A program made the translations under genes and the position numbers. A model generated the notes under the pieces. That model was not told the DNA's origin. It saw only the letters and a list, made by a program, of their open reading frames with translations, and did no database searches. A DNA stretch of 64,000 nt from Haemonchus contortus (Eukaryota > Nematoda > Chromadorea > Rhabditida > Trichostrongylidae). Positions within the stretch are counted from its first letter, which is position 1. Every line of letters begins with the position of its first letter. The stretch is from assembly GCA_000469685.2 (NCBI GenBank), contig LS997564.1:42612240-42676239 (forward strand), in the 5' to 3' direction. Below, piece by piece: positions 12,966-24,844 of this stretch.

Positions 12966-13989
12966 AGGAAGGGGACCTAATCGAACTGTCCTAGGGAAGA
13001 TTTAAGTACTGCTCTCTTTCTCTGAGTTTCAAACTTTATTGATCTTCTTCGCCTAATTGATCATATCTCTCTGGGGTCTCCGGCTGCTGGCTTGTTCGAT
13101 TCCTTTTCATTCTGTCTTTCCATTGTTTCGTAGTTCTTTTTTCCCTAGTTGTTCTTCATCTCCCATTTCTTCTTCCCATGTCAAATCTTTTTTCATTGCT
13201 ACTGGAATGAAAAAAGATGAGGCAGAGGAAGAAGAATAGGAAATGGAGAAAACTCGGTGGAGAAGTTTCTATCCTTTGTTCCGATCACTTCTGCTGTAGT
13301 CTGTTCTCGTGGAGCGACCAACAGGAGTTCTAGGGAAGAGACTACAGCAGAATTGATCAGAGCAAAGGAAAACGTTCTGATTCTTTTGGTTGTTCTGTAC
13401 GCCCCCTGCTACCTTACGATTCTTTGTTGGTTCTCATTCCTTTCCTTACTTTGATCCTTGCAGTAGTGACCTTTGCAACATCCTCCCAAGCTTTTCCTTG
13501 CACTCCTTTCTCATATCCGTAATTTTAGATGTTTCATGATCCTGTTTTTCTCAAATTGCTCTTGATTTTCTGTTTATTTTCCTTATGCCCAATTTTATTT
13601 CATCGCCGTTGGTATGAAAAAAGTTGGGGTATAGGAAAAGAAAAACAGGAAATAAAGCCCAGTCTGAGAAGTTTTTTTCTGCTCTAACTTATTCTGCTTC
13701 AGTGACATCTCGTACTGCTCTTTCAGGTGCCTCATTTTTCTACTTCTTTTTCTTTTTTTTTCTGAAGATCGGGTTTGTCGGGTTCCTGTGTATTTTCTGC
13801 CTCCTCTTCCTACCTCCTCTATCCTTTTCTCATTTATTTTCCTTTCTAGCGACCTCTGCTTGTCCTTTTAATCCTCTGCTCTGTCTTCCCGCAGTGCTCT
13901 TTTAGGACTCTTTTAGCTTAATCTTTTCGTTTCTTTGTTTTTTTTTCCTTTATCCTTCTTTTCATCTTCCCTTTTAACCCTTTTTCTCA
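12966..13989. other. T/C-rich spacer, no gene recognised
   Basis: Pyrimidine-rich spacer between the left arm and the second copy of the ~410 bp repeat. No family resemblance was seen in any frame. Confidence 0.5.
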
Positions 13990-14406
13990 GATCTCTGTTA
14001 CTTTGAATTTCTCCATTACTTCTGCTCAGTTCTCTGTCTTCTGGTTTCCTCGTTTTTTAGTTTCCATCGCTCCGTGCTTGGGACTATTTCTCCCTCTTTC
14101 TCTCTGGAATATGGTTCCTGAGACAATCGATTTTTGAGGCAATGACTAATATCGATTGTTCACGGAATTACAATCCAGAAAGGGAGAGAGAGAAATGGGG
14201 TACTTGGGGTCCACTGTGCCTTTTTGGACAGCAGTACCAACATACATGAAGACAGACAGATGGAAGGGCAGATTGGATGATGGGATAAACGGAACGCGGA
14301 CGGGGGCAGGCAGAAGGACTGAGGCAGTCAAACAGAACAGGAGCGGACATAGACAGACTACGACAGATTGCAGGGATGTGGGCATGGTCACATGGAGACA
14401 TAGAGG
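13990..14406. repeat. Second copy of the ~410 bp direct repeat
   Basis: Direct copy of 8844-9256 in the same orientation and with the same order of blocks. It lies between the two inverted arms. The strand composition switches here from pyrimidine-rich (left) to purine-rich (right). Confidence 0.8.
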
Positions 14407-15675
14407 AAGACAGTCAAGGACGGACAGATGCGAAGAGGGAGGGAGGGGATGGATGGTACTGCTGCAGGGGGGCAGGAATGGACAGATGCGGGAAGAAGGG
14501 GGAGGGCTCGGGCGAACAAGCACAGGAGGAGGGGGTGGCACGAGAAGAAGGAGAACAGGGGGAGATCACAAAGAGAAGAGGCACGCGGGCGTAAACGTGT
14601 ACACTAGCAATTGGAGCTTCTATGCCCGCCTAGTCACCTATGCTTCCATCCTCCCCCTCCTTGCACTGGCACCTATCCTCCCCCATCCTCACCTATCCAT
14701 CCGTGTCCTCCTCCCCTTCTCCGTCTCTGTCTGCGCCGACCCTCCCCTGCCTAGCTCCGCTCGTCCAAGTCCCCCTACTCTCTCCGCCATCGTCTACCTG
14801 TAACCATGTCCGCCTGTACTTGCCCGTATCGGTCTCCCTCTCAGTCCGCCCACTTCCTTCTCTGTCTGTTTCTGCTCCATCCATCTGTGCACTCCTCTCC
14901 ATGTACCTCTACCTGCATATCTTCCGGTCTCTCTATCTGCCCTTCCTCTTGTCTATCTCCATCGATGTAGGCGCCCCTGTCCATGAAGCAAAGGTGCTGC
15001 TTTGGGATCACGATTGACGTCATTGTAGCACCTTCATAGCGAATCGATCGATTCGGGGCTCCCGGGAATCTCATGCAATCATATGGATGGCCCTATCGAT
15101 TGATCAGGAAGAAGGGGAAGAGAACAAGAGATTGCAAATTATAGGAAGTGAAAAGTATAACAGAGTTTAAAGAGTAAAACGAATTGAAGAGAAAAGATGG
15201 GCAAAGATGGATAAACAGGCAGTGACGAGAACAATGAAATAGAGAAATGAAAAGAGTAAAGAGGAAAAGAATTCGAGGACAAGACAGACAGGACGTAATG
15301 AAGAACACTTAGCCTACTAGGCTCACAAGAATGGCGAGTGTGAGCGAAACACGACCTCTGTCGGCACGCTACCCGCATACAACTACGGGTTCGCGTCCCG
15401 TCCTAGGACGAAGCTTTGCTCGCAGCCCGCCAATCTTCTGAGACAACCCGTGCAGCAAAAAAACTAGCAGAAACTTGAAAAAAAAAAACATCAAAAATGG
15501 AAAATAATAAGTGCATCTGATAAAGGAAAAGGGAAGAGAGATAGTACATGAGTAAGATTGAAGATTCGGACTGATTCGGACCTACTTCGAAGAGGATTCC
15601 CCTATGAATCATGACCCGTCCTAAATGCTAACTCCAAATCTTCACAACATAACTCCCACTCTTTTTCCCCACTAA
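14407..15675. other. Low-complexity purine/pyrimidine blocks, no gene recognised
   Basis: A GGGGGA-type purine block (14400-14590) is followed by a CCTCC-type pyrimidine block (14640-14960), then A/G-rich DNA. Long open frames on both strands lack any family signature and mirror one another, which marks them as composition artefacts. Confidence 0.5.
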
Positions 15676-15787
15676 CTGCTTAGCTTTATCCCCTTGCTCA
15701 ATGACTGGGTATGGTTAGAGGGGCAGTTCCCCCTAACTGCCCCTCTAACCATACCCAGTCATTGAGCAAGAGGATAAAGCTAAGCAG
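15676..15787. repeat. Long near-perfect hairpin (53-bp stem, 6-nt loop)
   Basis: Left arm 15676-15728 and right arm 15735-15787 are reverse complements with a single mismatch. The loop is CCCCCT. The arm includes TGACTGGGTATGGTTAGAGG. Transcription in either direction would give a stable ~112-nt hairpin. It has no coding potential. Confidence 0.93.
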
Positions 15788-16225
15788 AATGGCCAGCAGT
15801 TAACTCGAGAAGCCATTCACCGGACTCTTCCCATCCACCCCTCCCCTACCTCTGCCACAACTACACCCTCTCCACACATACCCAACGAACAAAAAGCAAG
15901 AGGCGATCGTGGAGGTGAAACCATCCGTCCAGTATCCCTCCCTATCCCATTTCTTGCTTATCAGATTTTCCAATCATACAGAGATTAGCTTTCCAAACAT
16001 ACAGACACTACACTCCGTGACACTCTCCCCTGTTTTTCCCGCCCTCTACCAGCTACTGAAGAGAAACAGGAAAAGAGAAGATGAGATAAAGACAGAAGCG
16101 AAACTTGTGTGGTACTGAACTTGGGCGTCCCATAATGAGCAAAACGGGGATAGGTGCCACTATGACCAAAACACCCATTTTCCCAATGCAGCAACTTTTT
16201 TTGTTACGGACAGAAAACCTACTTT
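15788..16225. other. Spacer, no gene recognised
   Basis: Mixed-composition DNA between the hairpin and the right inverted arm. Nothing recognised. Confidence 0.5.
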
Positions 16226-17340
16226 GTCGATGGGAACACAGTGGAAGAACAGAAGGGCTAACGGACCGGAAGACATACAGACAGAGGGATGGAGAGACGA
16301 GCACAGACAGACAGGCAGAGACAGACATGAAAGGAACGCGGACAGACGGAAAGGCAGACAGGCACGGACATATACAGACAGATGGACACAGACAGACAGA
16401 TGACGGACAGACAGATAGGGACGGACATGGACGAACGGAGCGGCACAGGCGGGCAAACACAGACAGATACGGGAAGACAAGGACACGGACGGACAGACTC
16501 ACAAGGGGAAGGACAGGCACGGACAGAGGGATAGACGCGGACAGACGCTGACAGACACGCACCCGGACATAGCATACAGGACAAGGACTACACACACAGG
16601 GACAGACGGGACGGGAAAGACGCGGACAGACGTGGACAGACACGCACGCGAACGTAGCATGCAGGACGAGGACGACATACACATGGACAGACAGGACAAA
16701 CAAAAACAACCTGACGATCCTTCCGTCCGTGTAGTGCTCCTCTTCCAACGACTTGGGCCACGATGGCCCTTGTGGATCTGAAATGGACCGAATTGAAACG
16801 GTATAAAAAGAAGCAGTATGAAATCTTGTACCTGTGGCCCTTTCACGGATCCCTGGTGGATCGTGCACAAGACCCATCGGAGTCCTTGCTATCGTCCACC
16901 TTGAACGCACACCTGGAAATAATCTTTCTTCACTAATGTAGGGTATCGTGGCAATTGAAGTCAAAGGAATGTTTCCGACCTGCATTTGCCTGGTGTACAC
17001 CCGTCAGCGCCACTGCGATAGGGGAAACTCGTGGATGCAAACGGTCGGCGCCGTCGGTTTGTCTGGAAAAGACAGCATGAATCCTAAGAAAGCCTTTGGA
17101 GAAGTCCGTAACGAACATCTATCTTTTAATGCGCGAAAATAAGAAGCAGACAAATACAATCCTAGATAAAAAGGAGCAAGCCAAAGGGAAAGGAAATGGG
17201 CGGCAATCCCACGCCACGACGCCGAATCAATGAAGACGGGCGGTCGTATTGGGTGATCGGGCGGCCGGCCTTATTGGCTGATTCGGGATTGGACCACCCC
17301 TGATCAATGCACCATCGCGGTACTGTCCGACTGAACGGGA
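16226..17340 (-). repeat. Right arm of the large diverged inverted repeat
   Basis: Reverse-complement relative of 11871-12965: minisatellite of GGACAGAC type at 16230-16720, then TACCTGTGGCCC, then the CGGTCGTATTGG, CGGCCTTATTGGCTGATTC and CACCCCTGATCAATG blocks at the outer end. The arms are clearly related but diverged by point changes and small indels, so the event is not recent. Confidence 0.75.
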
Positions 17341-18637
17341 GCTATTGCAATGGGTGTCAGCTGAGGTCTCGAACAATTCTGGTTTTGGTGTGCCGGTGCC
17401 TCCCTGACGTCGTCGAATCAGCTTGCTTGAGTCTCAGAACGTTAATCACCTACAACCATTTGATATCGACTGATCGATATAGAGACCCATCCTCCATCCC
17501 GCCAGTGGCACAGCTTTTACAATGGGTCGGTTTCTAGAGCGACCCATCCATTTGTACTTCAGAGGTGAACCTTGGAATCAACCGAACAAGACACACCCAG
17601 ACTTCTCATTGAACACAACCTAGATGCACATCGAACTCGCTCGCAACGGGCCTGGCAATGGAAAGATCAGCACCGAGGACGAGGACGTTGCCCAATTGTT
17701 AAACGCTTTCCGTATCCTCATTGGGGTCATAGGCTCATACACAGAACAGGATACACAGGATTTTGACTGGGCAATCAGTTGCCAAGGCTACATTACCATA
17801 CTCGATTTCAACCAGTTTCGTACGCACCTACTACATATTTACGCACTCATCGGGAACACAAAACGATCACTCATCGTATAATAAGTGTAGAGGCGCAGTT
17901 CGAGTGGGCGATTCCATCTAGGGAATATTATTTTCAATCCAATTTGAGCGGACTGGGCCACTACGACGGCTTGTTCTCGTAATAGTTCGTCAGCTTCATT
18001 CATTCATATTGAATGAAATTCATCACTTCCATACTGACCTATCTGTAAAGTATGCTAGCACAGTCCGGCTTACCATTTTCTTCTACTCCTGGCTGTGCCC
18101 CAAGCTCATCATTCTAGGAAACCCGGCAACTGTAAGCCCAGTCCTGGTCGGCTGCTACTTTCGGCTATGCTCGTCCTTAGGCATTTCAGCCGGTCTGAAA
18201 TAAACATCCATCATTAAAACATATTATTCTACATGTGCAAGTCGCACGGCCCTTTCAAAAAGGACAATACGAAGGCGCATTGGCATGATGACCGAATGTG
18301 AAAAGTCCAGGATAAAGTGTTAAATCCCAAGATAAGGCAAAAGTGAAAACCCACTGGCAAAGCGGAGTATCTCAAAATGAAATGCTGATGACGAATCAGT
18401 CGTGAAGAGCAAATTTAAATAGAGTTCACATCAGAACAACCCAAAAAAGGAAGACCTATGGATTGAGGTGAAAGGTTACTCGTTATTAAACAATCAGCCC
18501 CAACGATGGTAAAAGAAAATCAAGTAAGTGTATAAGTATAAGACGCAGGCCCTTATAGCATACAAAAGGAGCTGTTAATAGTAAATTAGAGAAATGTAGT
18601 AAACAGACAGGGTAAAGAAGACTTTGGTAATACCCTG
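17341..18637. other. Intergenic, no gene recognised
   Basis: Only short unrelated open frames. No recognised repeat or RNA. Confidence 0.5.
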
Positions 18638-19055
18638 CAAAAAAATCAATGCACAAATATGGGCGATGAGTGCAAAGTCCACGTTCACGGGCGGTCCGAT
18701 GTTATCGACCCCAGGGTGGATGGGATCAAAGTCATAACGGGAGCTCCGCTGGTTACTGTGGGCCCATTTCGATAGGATACCCTCTAAGCTATTTGCCTGC
18801 TTTCAGGAACGGAATGAAGTTAAATAGTTACATCATAGGAACGGCAGTCGACGACGACAGGTTCATTAGATTCTGTTCAGAAGAGGTGAGGAATAGAGGA
18901 GATATAGCGACGGGTATGGAAAGATGTGGGCAGGCACGAGAAGCTGAAGGTAGGAAGATGGCTACATTCAAAAGATGTACGCGAGACAAGCGGATTCCAC
19001 CTTTTTCTACTTACTAGGTTTGCCTGACGCTTCTTTCAATTACCTCCTTCTGTTA
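18638..19055 (+). repeat. Dispersed ~400 bp repeat, copy 1
   Basis: Direct relative of 35371-35767. Shared blocks are TCGACCCCAGGGTGGATG, TGCAAAGTCCACG, TTACATCATAGGAA and the pyrimidine-rich end GCTTCTT. No conserved open frame and no obvious terminal repeats. Confidence 0.85.
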
Positions 19056-21072
19056 GTCGTGGGCAATTCCGCTTCTTCCCGTTTCATCCGTAACCTTCCT
19101 CCTATGTTTCGTCCCAGTCGCCTCTAACATCCTTTCGTCAGAATTCGAAATTGGTACAGTACCTGTACATGCTCACTTTCTTTTTCCGGTTCGACAGCGT
19201 CCGCCTTCGTCCGTCTCTGATCATTCCATAGGGGTCCATCTCCCTACACACCTCCGTCTGGATGTGTCTTTTTCTTGCCCAATCCGTCCTTTTCCTATCT
19301 GTCTATGCTGGCTGGCATGCTGTCCATCCAAAATCACTGCTCAGGGAGTGCCCGGGCACAGTTGATGTCAAGCCTGCCATGGTACCACCAACACAAGACT
19401 TGCCTATTGATTACTTGGAGAAAGAGAACGAAAATAGGAAAAATCAGTGAGAAGTAATTGATAGAGGAAGAAATTAGGAAAACGGAAGGTAAGGCTGAAA
19501 ATAAAAAGAGGGAAGGAGCTCGAGAAAAAAAGAATATTGTGAAGAATGGACGAAGTCGAAAATTTAGAGATACAGAAAGGGAAGAGGAAAAAATCAGAGG
19601 GACAGAAATCGCCTTATTCGGACCACTGAAGACGTCAGTGCAGTGAGCAAACCAAACAAACAGATAGGAAGGCACACCAATATACCTTGTGAGTGAGGAG
19701 AAGGATTTGAGAGGAGCAGTGAAGGGCACAACTTTAAACCTTCTGAATTAATTAGTAAAAAAATATCACTTATGCCAGCACTGTAAAGACAAAAAAACAC
19801 ACATCAGGATTTATGGGTTTCCCTTCAGGTGATAACGTCTTCAAAGCAGAAAACACGCTATTCAAAATTCAAGATTCGAGGAAATTCTGCTCTACGGTTC
19901 CAGCCTCGGTCAGGGAGGGAGCAGCATTGCACAGATGGGAAGATAAAAAGAAATCGACAATCCAATTCTGTGCACTCTTTCATTCTGTGAACTCATCTAC
20001 CTCTGTGTCAATTAGGGCACGAAATATCTGTACCCTACGTTCCATTTAAACATCTCTAATTTGATGGCCCCCTTCGAAGAGAGTGTTGAACGGTCACACT
20101 GTTTTTCATGAAATTTGATAGACATGACTTTTTAATCAGATTTTTTCCGATAAAATGTCAGAAAATTATCTTTTGTAGAGCAATTTTAGAGTTGTACACC
20201 AGTCCTAAGTTCCCTTTATTGGTGCACTCAGTTGAGTGTATAAATAAATAGAAAAATAAATAAAAATTCATTCTCGGTGATCATTCCCTACCCTTTCTAG
20301 CTGAGTAAGCCAACGTACTTTCTAGTCTTACAAAGAAAAAATTGAACAAAAATACGGCTACTCCTAGCTTTCGACGTTTATAGGGCTTGCAGGAAGAACG
20401 ATCAACCTAGCTGGCATTAACTGTAAAAGAATTACTGGGGGCCGTTTCGATCCACATTATTCTTGAAGTTTCTATCCTGCCCTCGCGTTAACACCCAAAT
20501 AAAACAGACTGAGAGTCAGTTGAGAAGAGAATAGAACAAATCCTCATACATTCATCAAATCTAACGATATAGCACGAATTTATAACACTTCTCGTCGGAG
20601 ACTGCCATTATCATTTACATACGGCCATACATCGAAGTGGGCGTTTCAAGGTATTGGTGCTCCGAAGTTGGTACCGAATTTCAACCCAACAGATGGATAG
20701 ATGGAGGGCTCCTTGTATGGGACGAAGCAAACAAAGACAACTAGGATCGAATACTTAAAATGATCAATCAAAATTCACTACTAGACTAGAGAAAATCATA
20801 GCGACCGATTGAGATTACGTCCGGACGGAGAATGACCTGACCGACTAAGTGACTGTTTATAATCGAGCGGCAGTGATTATTGAGTACTGCCTGCGGATGC
20901 TCATATTGATCAAGCGTTCAGTATAATACCGGTACTGCCTATTCAGTCCAGACTAGTTGCCAAGTGGTTCTGAACGTGGCTTTGAACGTCTTACATGACT
21001 GCGATGGTGCATGAAGTCAACAAGTCCGTCTCTTCTGCAGTAATCTCGGCTGCATTGGCTACTTTCATAGTC
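19056..21072. other. Intergenic, no gene recognised
   Basis: A/T-rich DNA with short frames only. No family resemblance was noticed. Confidence 0.5.
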
Positions 21073-21158
21073 CACGATTTGGCGAGCGACCGACCGAGCG
21101 ACCAGCCGCGCGACTGGTCGTCCTATCGCTCGATCGATCGGTCGCTCGCCAAATCGTG
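21073..21158. repeat. Foldback element, GGTCGGTCGG-related family
   Basis: Left arm CACGATTTGGCGAGCGACCG and right arm CGGTCGCTCGCCAAATCGTG are exact reverse complements. The interior is GACC/CGAT-rich. It is followed by AAAGCAG, the same outer motif seen in the elements at 5140 and 5662. It lies just upstream of the non-LTR retrotransposon. Confidence 0.85.
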
Positions 21159-21262
21159 AAAGCAGTTATTCATCTCTTTAATATCTTGCCAGATAGGCCC
21201 TTACAGTGAGGACGTCTTTGTGACGTGATGATTCCTCGAAAACGAATTTTCGAAGTGATGGC

Positions 21263-23872
21263 GTGTGCGTGTTCATCCATGATTTGCTAGTATTCGAGAA
21301 AGTCTCTTTTAGCTGTAAGAGTTTGGCTGCCGATTTGATCTGTTTTGATGTTTTTCTGCCGCCTGGCTGTAAGCATCGTTTCTTACTTGTATACCGTCCG
21401 CCTGGCTCAACAACCAGCCAAGATGATCTTCTGCTATCAATAATTTCTGACCTGGCATCGGCACCCATATCCACTACCGTTTTAGGCGACCTAAATCTCA
21501 ATATCGATTGGCACCACCGGTTAGGACGTTCGCATTCTACATGCAAATTCTTATCGCTTTTTGATTCTTTATCTTCCTGGCAATTCGTGGATTTTCCTAC
21601 GCGTGAAAATAGGACACTCGATGTTGTACTCTCTGCAAAGGATAGTATCCCCCGCGTTTGAGCCATGCCTCCCCTCTCCTCTTCGGATCACGCCATCGTT
21701 GGCTTTGCCATGCCCGAAATCACTAGAGACGAGCGTCCAGCCCTCTTCAGGGATTTCCTACATGCAGATAAAGAAGCAATCGCTCACTGCCTGTCTCGCA
21801 TTGACTGGCTGAAGGTTTTTGACCACTACCAGAGCATTGACGATATATATGATCGCTATTGCAATATTATCTATAGCCTAATCGATCGCTTCGTTCCTTG
21901 GAAAGAAAATATAAGGCATACATTGAGGTACCCGGTCCATATACTAAATTTGATTCAACAACGTGAAAGGTTGTTTTTCCAAATGATCAACCCTACTAAG
22001 TCCGCTGTTTATCAGGAAGTCAGCAAGAAATTAGATTATCATTTGAAGCGTTTCTTAGCATATAGAGTAAAAAAGCTGACACTCATCGGTAATGTGAAAT
22101 GTCTTGCTGCTCATGTGAAGAAATTCCTCAATCATGCACCAGTGAAGCATGTTCTTGAAGGAGTAAGCGGTGAAAAGTACTCAACAAATAAAGAGAAAGG
22201 TGAAGCCTTGGCTGACTATTTTGAAAGCGTTTTTGTGCGCCCCACAGAACGACAGGTGGCAGTTACCTCTGTTACCGACAAGTGTTTCCAACTACCTGTA
22301 ATCACCCAACGAATGGTGCTTAAGCACCTTCTTTCTTTGAAACCTTTTTCAATGACCCCCGATGGGATACCGCAATTCTTCTTCAAACAGTTTGCAAATG
22401 AGCTGGCCAATCCTCTTGCTCACATATTTAATATTTCTCTAATTTTGGGTCAGGTTCCTTCCATTTGGAAGCATGCAATAGTGACGCCCATTCCCAAGAA
22501 AAGCGAATCCAACTCGTTAATCAATTTTAGGCCTATAAGTATTCTCCCCACACCACTTAAAGTGATGGAAAAAATCGTAAATGAGAATCCGCTGGATTGG
22601 GTGATTAAATTACAATTCATCCCCCTCGAACAGTTTGGTTTCCTACCAGGTGCTTCTACATGCACCCAACTGATCGATTGCACACATAAGTGGATAGAGG
22701 CTCTCAATCTCGGTAAAAAGGTCGATGTGGTCTATTTTGATTTAAGCAAAGCTTTTGACACGGTGTGCCGCACTAGCCTTTTGGCCAGGCTTGAGAGCGT
22801 CGGTGTTCGAGGTGATGTCTTGAGATGGTTTAGCTCGTATCTTACTGACTGGAAAATGAGTGTGCGGTTCTCTGACTACATTTCTACTGTGAGAGATTGT
22901 CCATCGGGAGTCCCTCAAGGCGGAACTCTCTCACCTCTCCTATTTCTTATTTATACCAGCGATCTTCTTAATTGCGTTAAATGCGACAGCAGACTTAATG
23001 TTGCAGCATACGCTGATGACATTAAAGTCTCGGTTGCATATGAAGACAGAGAACAGGATCATGCTGAAAGACTCCTGAATTCTTCTGTCAACAACATGCT
23101 TCAATGGTGCAATCATTGGGGGTTGAAGATCAATCCCACGAAGACCCATTTATTTTCTATAGGATCCTCTTCCTTAGAAATACACTTCCCGGACAACACC
23201 CCCATACAGCGACATCAACATGTTAATGATTTAGGTGTTAATCTTTCTAGAGATATGAAATGGGCTCTACATATTGACGCTGTCTCACGTAAAGCTCTAA
23301 AGGTAATGCATATTTTGTTCCGTAACATCCATAGTTCGGACGTTGCTTTGTGGATAAAGCTCTATAAGACCTATATTCTCCCTGTAGTTGAGTATTGCAG
23401 CTCAGTGTGGAGCCCCTCTTTGGTCAAGGATGTCCAAAAAATTGAGAACGTTCAGAAAGTATTTACGAGAATTTTGTTTTACAGGGCTTTTCCCGACAAT
23501 AATTATCCACAAGCACTGCCGCCATACCAATCTAGGCTTAAGAGGCTGAATCTTAAGAGCTTGTTCTATAGACGAGTGCAGTCTGATTTGATTTTGGCTT
23601 TTAAGATTCTCAAGTGTGAGCTACGCATAAAGCCATCCAGATATTGGACTTTTCGACCAACGCATGGACGTAGAGGACCGTTTCACACATTCAATCATAG
23701 AATGGGCAAGTGGCATCGCACGTTGAGAGCGAACTGCTTCATCATTCACACAACTAAATGGCTGGAGTCTCTCCCACCGCATTTTCTGGCATTGAACAGC
23801 TCAAAGCTATTCAAATCAGCGATTCAAAAAGTCAACCTCTTGGAATTACTTGGTATCTCTGATGTATCTTGA
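21263..23872 (+). pseudogene. Endonuclease-reverse transcriptase of the non-LTR element, broken by one TGA
   Basis: Two open segments (to 21661, and 21665-23872) lie in one frame, separated by a single TGA at 21659-21661. The upstream part shows LLVYRPPGS and VLGDLNLNIDW, motifs of exonuclease-endonuclease-phosphatase domains. The catalytic S-D-H motif of that same domain falls at residues 7-9 of the second segment, so the TGA sits inside the endonuclease and is not a natural boundary. The RT (735 residues) has FDLSKAFD (about 358-365), SGVPQGG (414-420) and the catalytic Y-A-D-D (449-452). CR1/Jockey-type clades have this layout; the exact clade is uncertain. The RT reads through intact to its stop at 23872, so the copy is fairly young. 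The TGA could derive from CGA by CpG decay (inference). Confidence 0.88.
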
Positions 23873-24532
23873 TGTAATTCTGTTGGTCATGAATTTGTCG
23901 ATCGAGCGGCTCTCCTTGCTTACCAGATTTTTTGGGCAACCTTCGTGCTGATTACCCACCTTTTGTTTTTTGTCTGTCATAAGCTTACGAGAGCTGAGTA
24001 TGCGGCTTCTTTCTATTCACGTCTACTAGTGGTCTACCCTTACATCCGCCTTGCTTGCCGTTTCCACGAGGGTGGTCGGTATACCCGTGTTCCGAAGTTA
24101 CGGCAAGTACCTATGACCCCGCATGTGGCGAGCGGGCATCATTGCCGACAGATGCAGGTTGGTGCTATGGGTAGCTTCTGGCTTCAGACGTGTCAGGTGT
24201 TAGCTGCATAACTCATTGCGCATACTTCTTGAATTGAGTCGAAACGTTTCACCACGTTACTTCAATGCAGCGAAGGTCTCCCGCTTATCTCTAAGTGCTA
24301 CGCTGTTTTGAAGCAGTCACCGGTCCAGCTGATTGGCAAATTTGCGACTTTTGTGGCACTCTATTTCATCTTCTCGACCTACTCGGGCGTCGTTTAGTCA
24401 TGATTTACTCATTATTTGATTTCTATTTCCAACTTTCCTTTGTTGTTTCTTTGTTGTTTCTTAATTCTTAAATCACCTTACTAGGTCAACCTCTCCAGCT
24501 TATTACTGTCATGGTGTAGCGCGTTCACTACG

Positions 24533-24558
24533 CATAAATAAATAAATAAATAAATAAA
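24533..24558 (+). repeat. (TAAA)n 3' tail of the non-LTR element
   Basis: About six copies of a 4-bp TAAA/AATA unit end the 3' UTR. Short simple repeats in place of poly(A) are typical of CR1-like 3' ends. Confidence 0.8.
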
Positions 24559-24844
24559 GGCAGTGAATGACATTGCTATCAACATCATGAAAAAGACTTT
24601 GTCTGGCACCGAAATTCATTCAATCAAATCCTACTTTTCAGGGTTTTACATCCCGGTTCATCAATATTGCGATCGATTTTGCGCATCTCGCAGTCAGTTT
24701 CGTATTTTTAAACCGAATTTTGCAAACCTTACAAGTTATTTCATAAACCTTGCAAACAAGGTTCATAAAAATATTCAAAATGGTAAAAATGTGGTTGGGG
24801 GGTGCCAGCGCCCTTCCGTCTCGTTACTCTGCGTCTCTGACCCA

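Larger units (their letters stand above)
21263..24558 (+). mobile_element. 5'-truncated CR1/Jockey-like non-LTR retrotransposon
   Basis: Contains the C-terminal part of an apurinic-type endonuclease, a full reverse transcriptase, a ~660 bp 3' UTR, and a TAAA-type short tandem tail at 24533-24558. No ORF1 and no start of the endonuclease are present, as expected for 5' truncation during target-primed reverse transcription. The exact 5' end and target duplication could not be defined; the foldback at 21073-21158 lies just outside. Confidence 0.85.

Noticed and set aside
12429..13005. Overlapping + strand frames of 134-186 codons, Cys/Val/Ser-rich
   Set aside because: Three frames are open at once over a GTCTGTCC-type minisatellite, and the inverted copy at 16.2-17.0 kb gives the same on the other strand. 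Composition artefact.
14156..14803. 215-codon + strand frame
   Set aside because: Arg/Gly/Thr-rich, mirrored by an open antisense frame, and its start lies inside a dispersed repeat.
16053..17000. 315-codon - strand frame
   Set aside because: Runs over the same minisatellite in the right inverted arm. No family motifs, no conservation of frame between arms.
21178..21666. 162-codon - strand frame
   Set aside because: Antisense of the endonuclease coding region of the non-LTR element.
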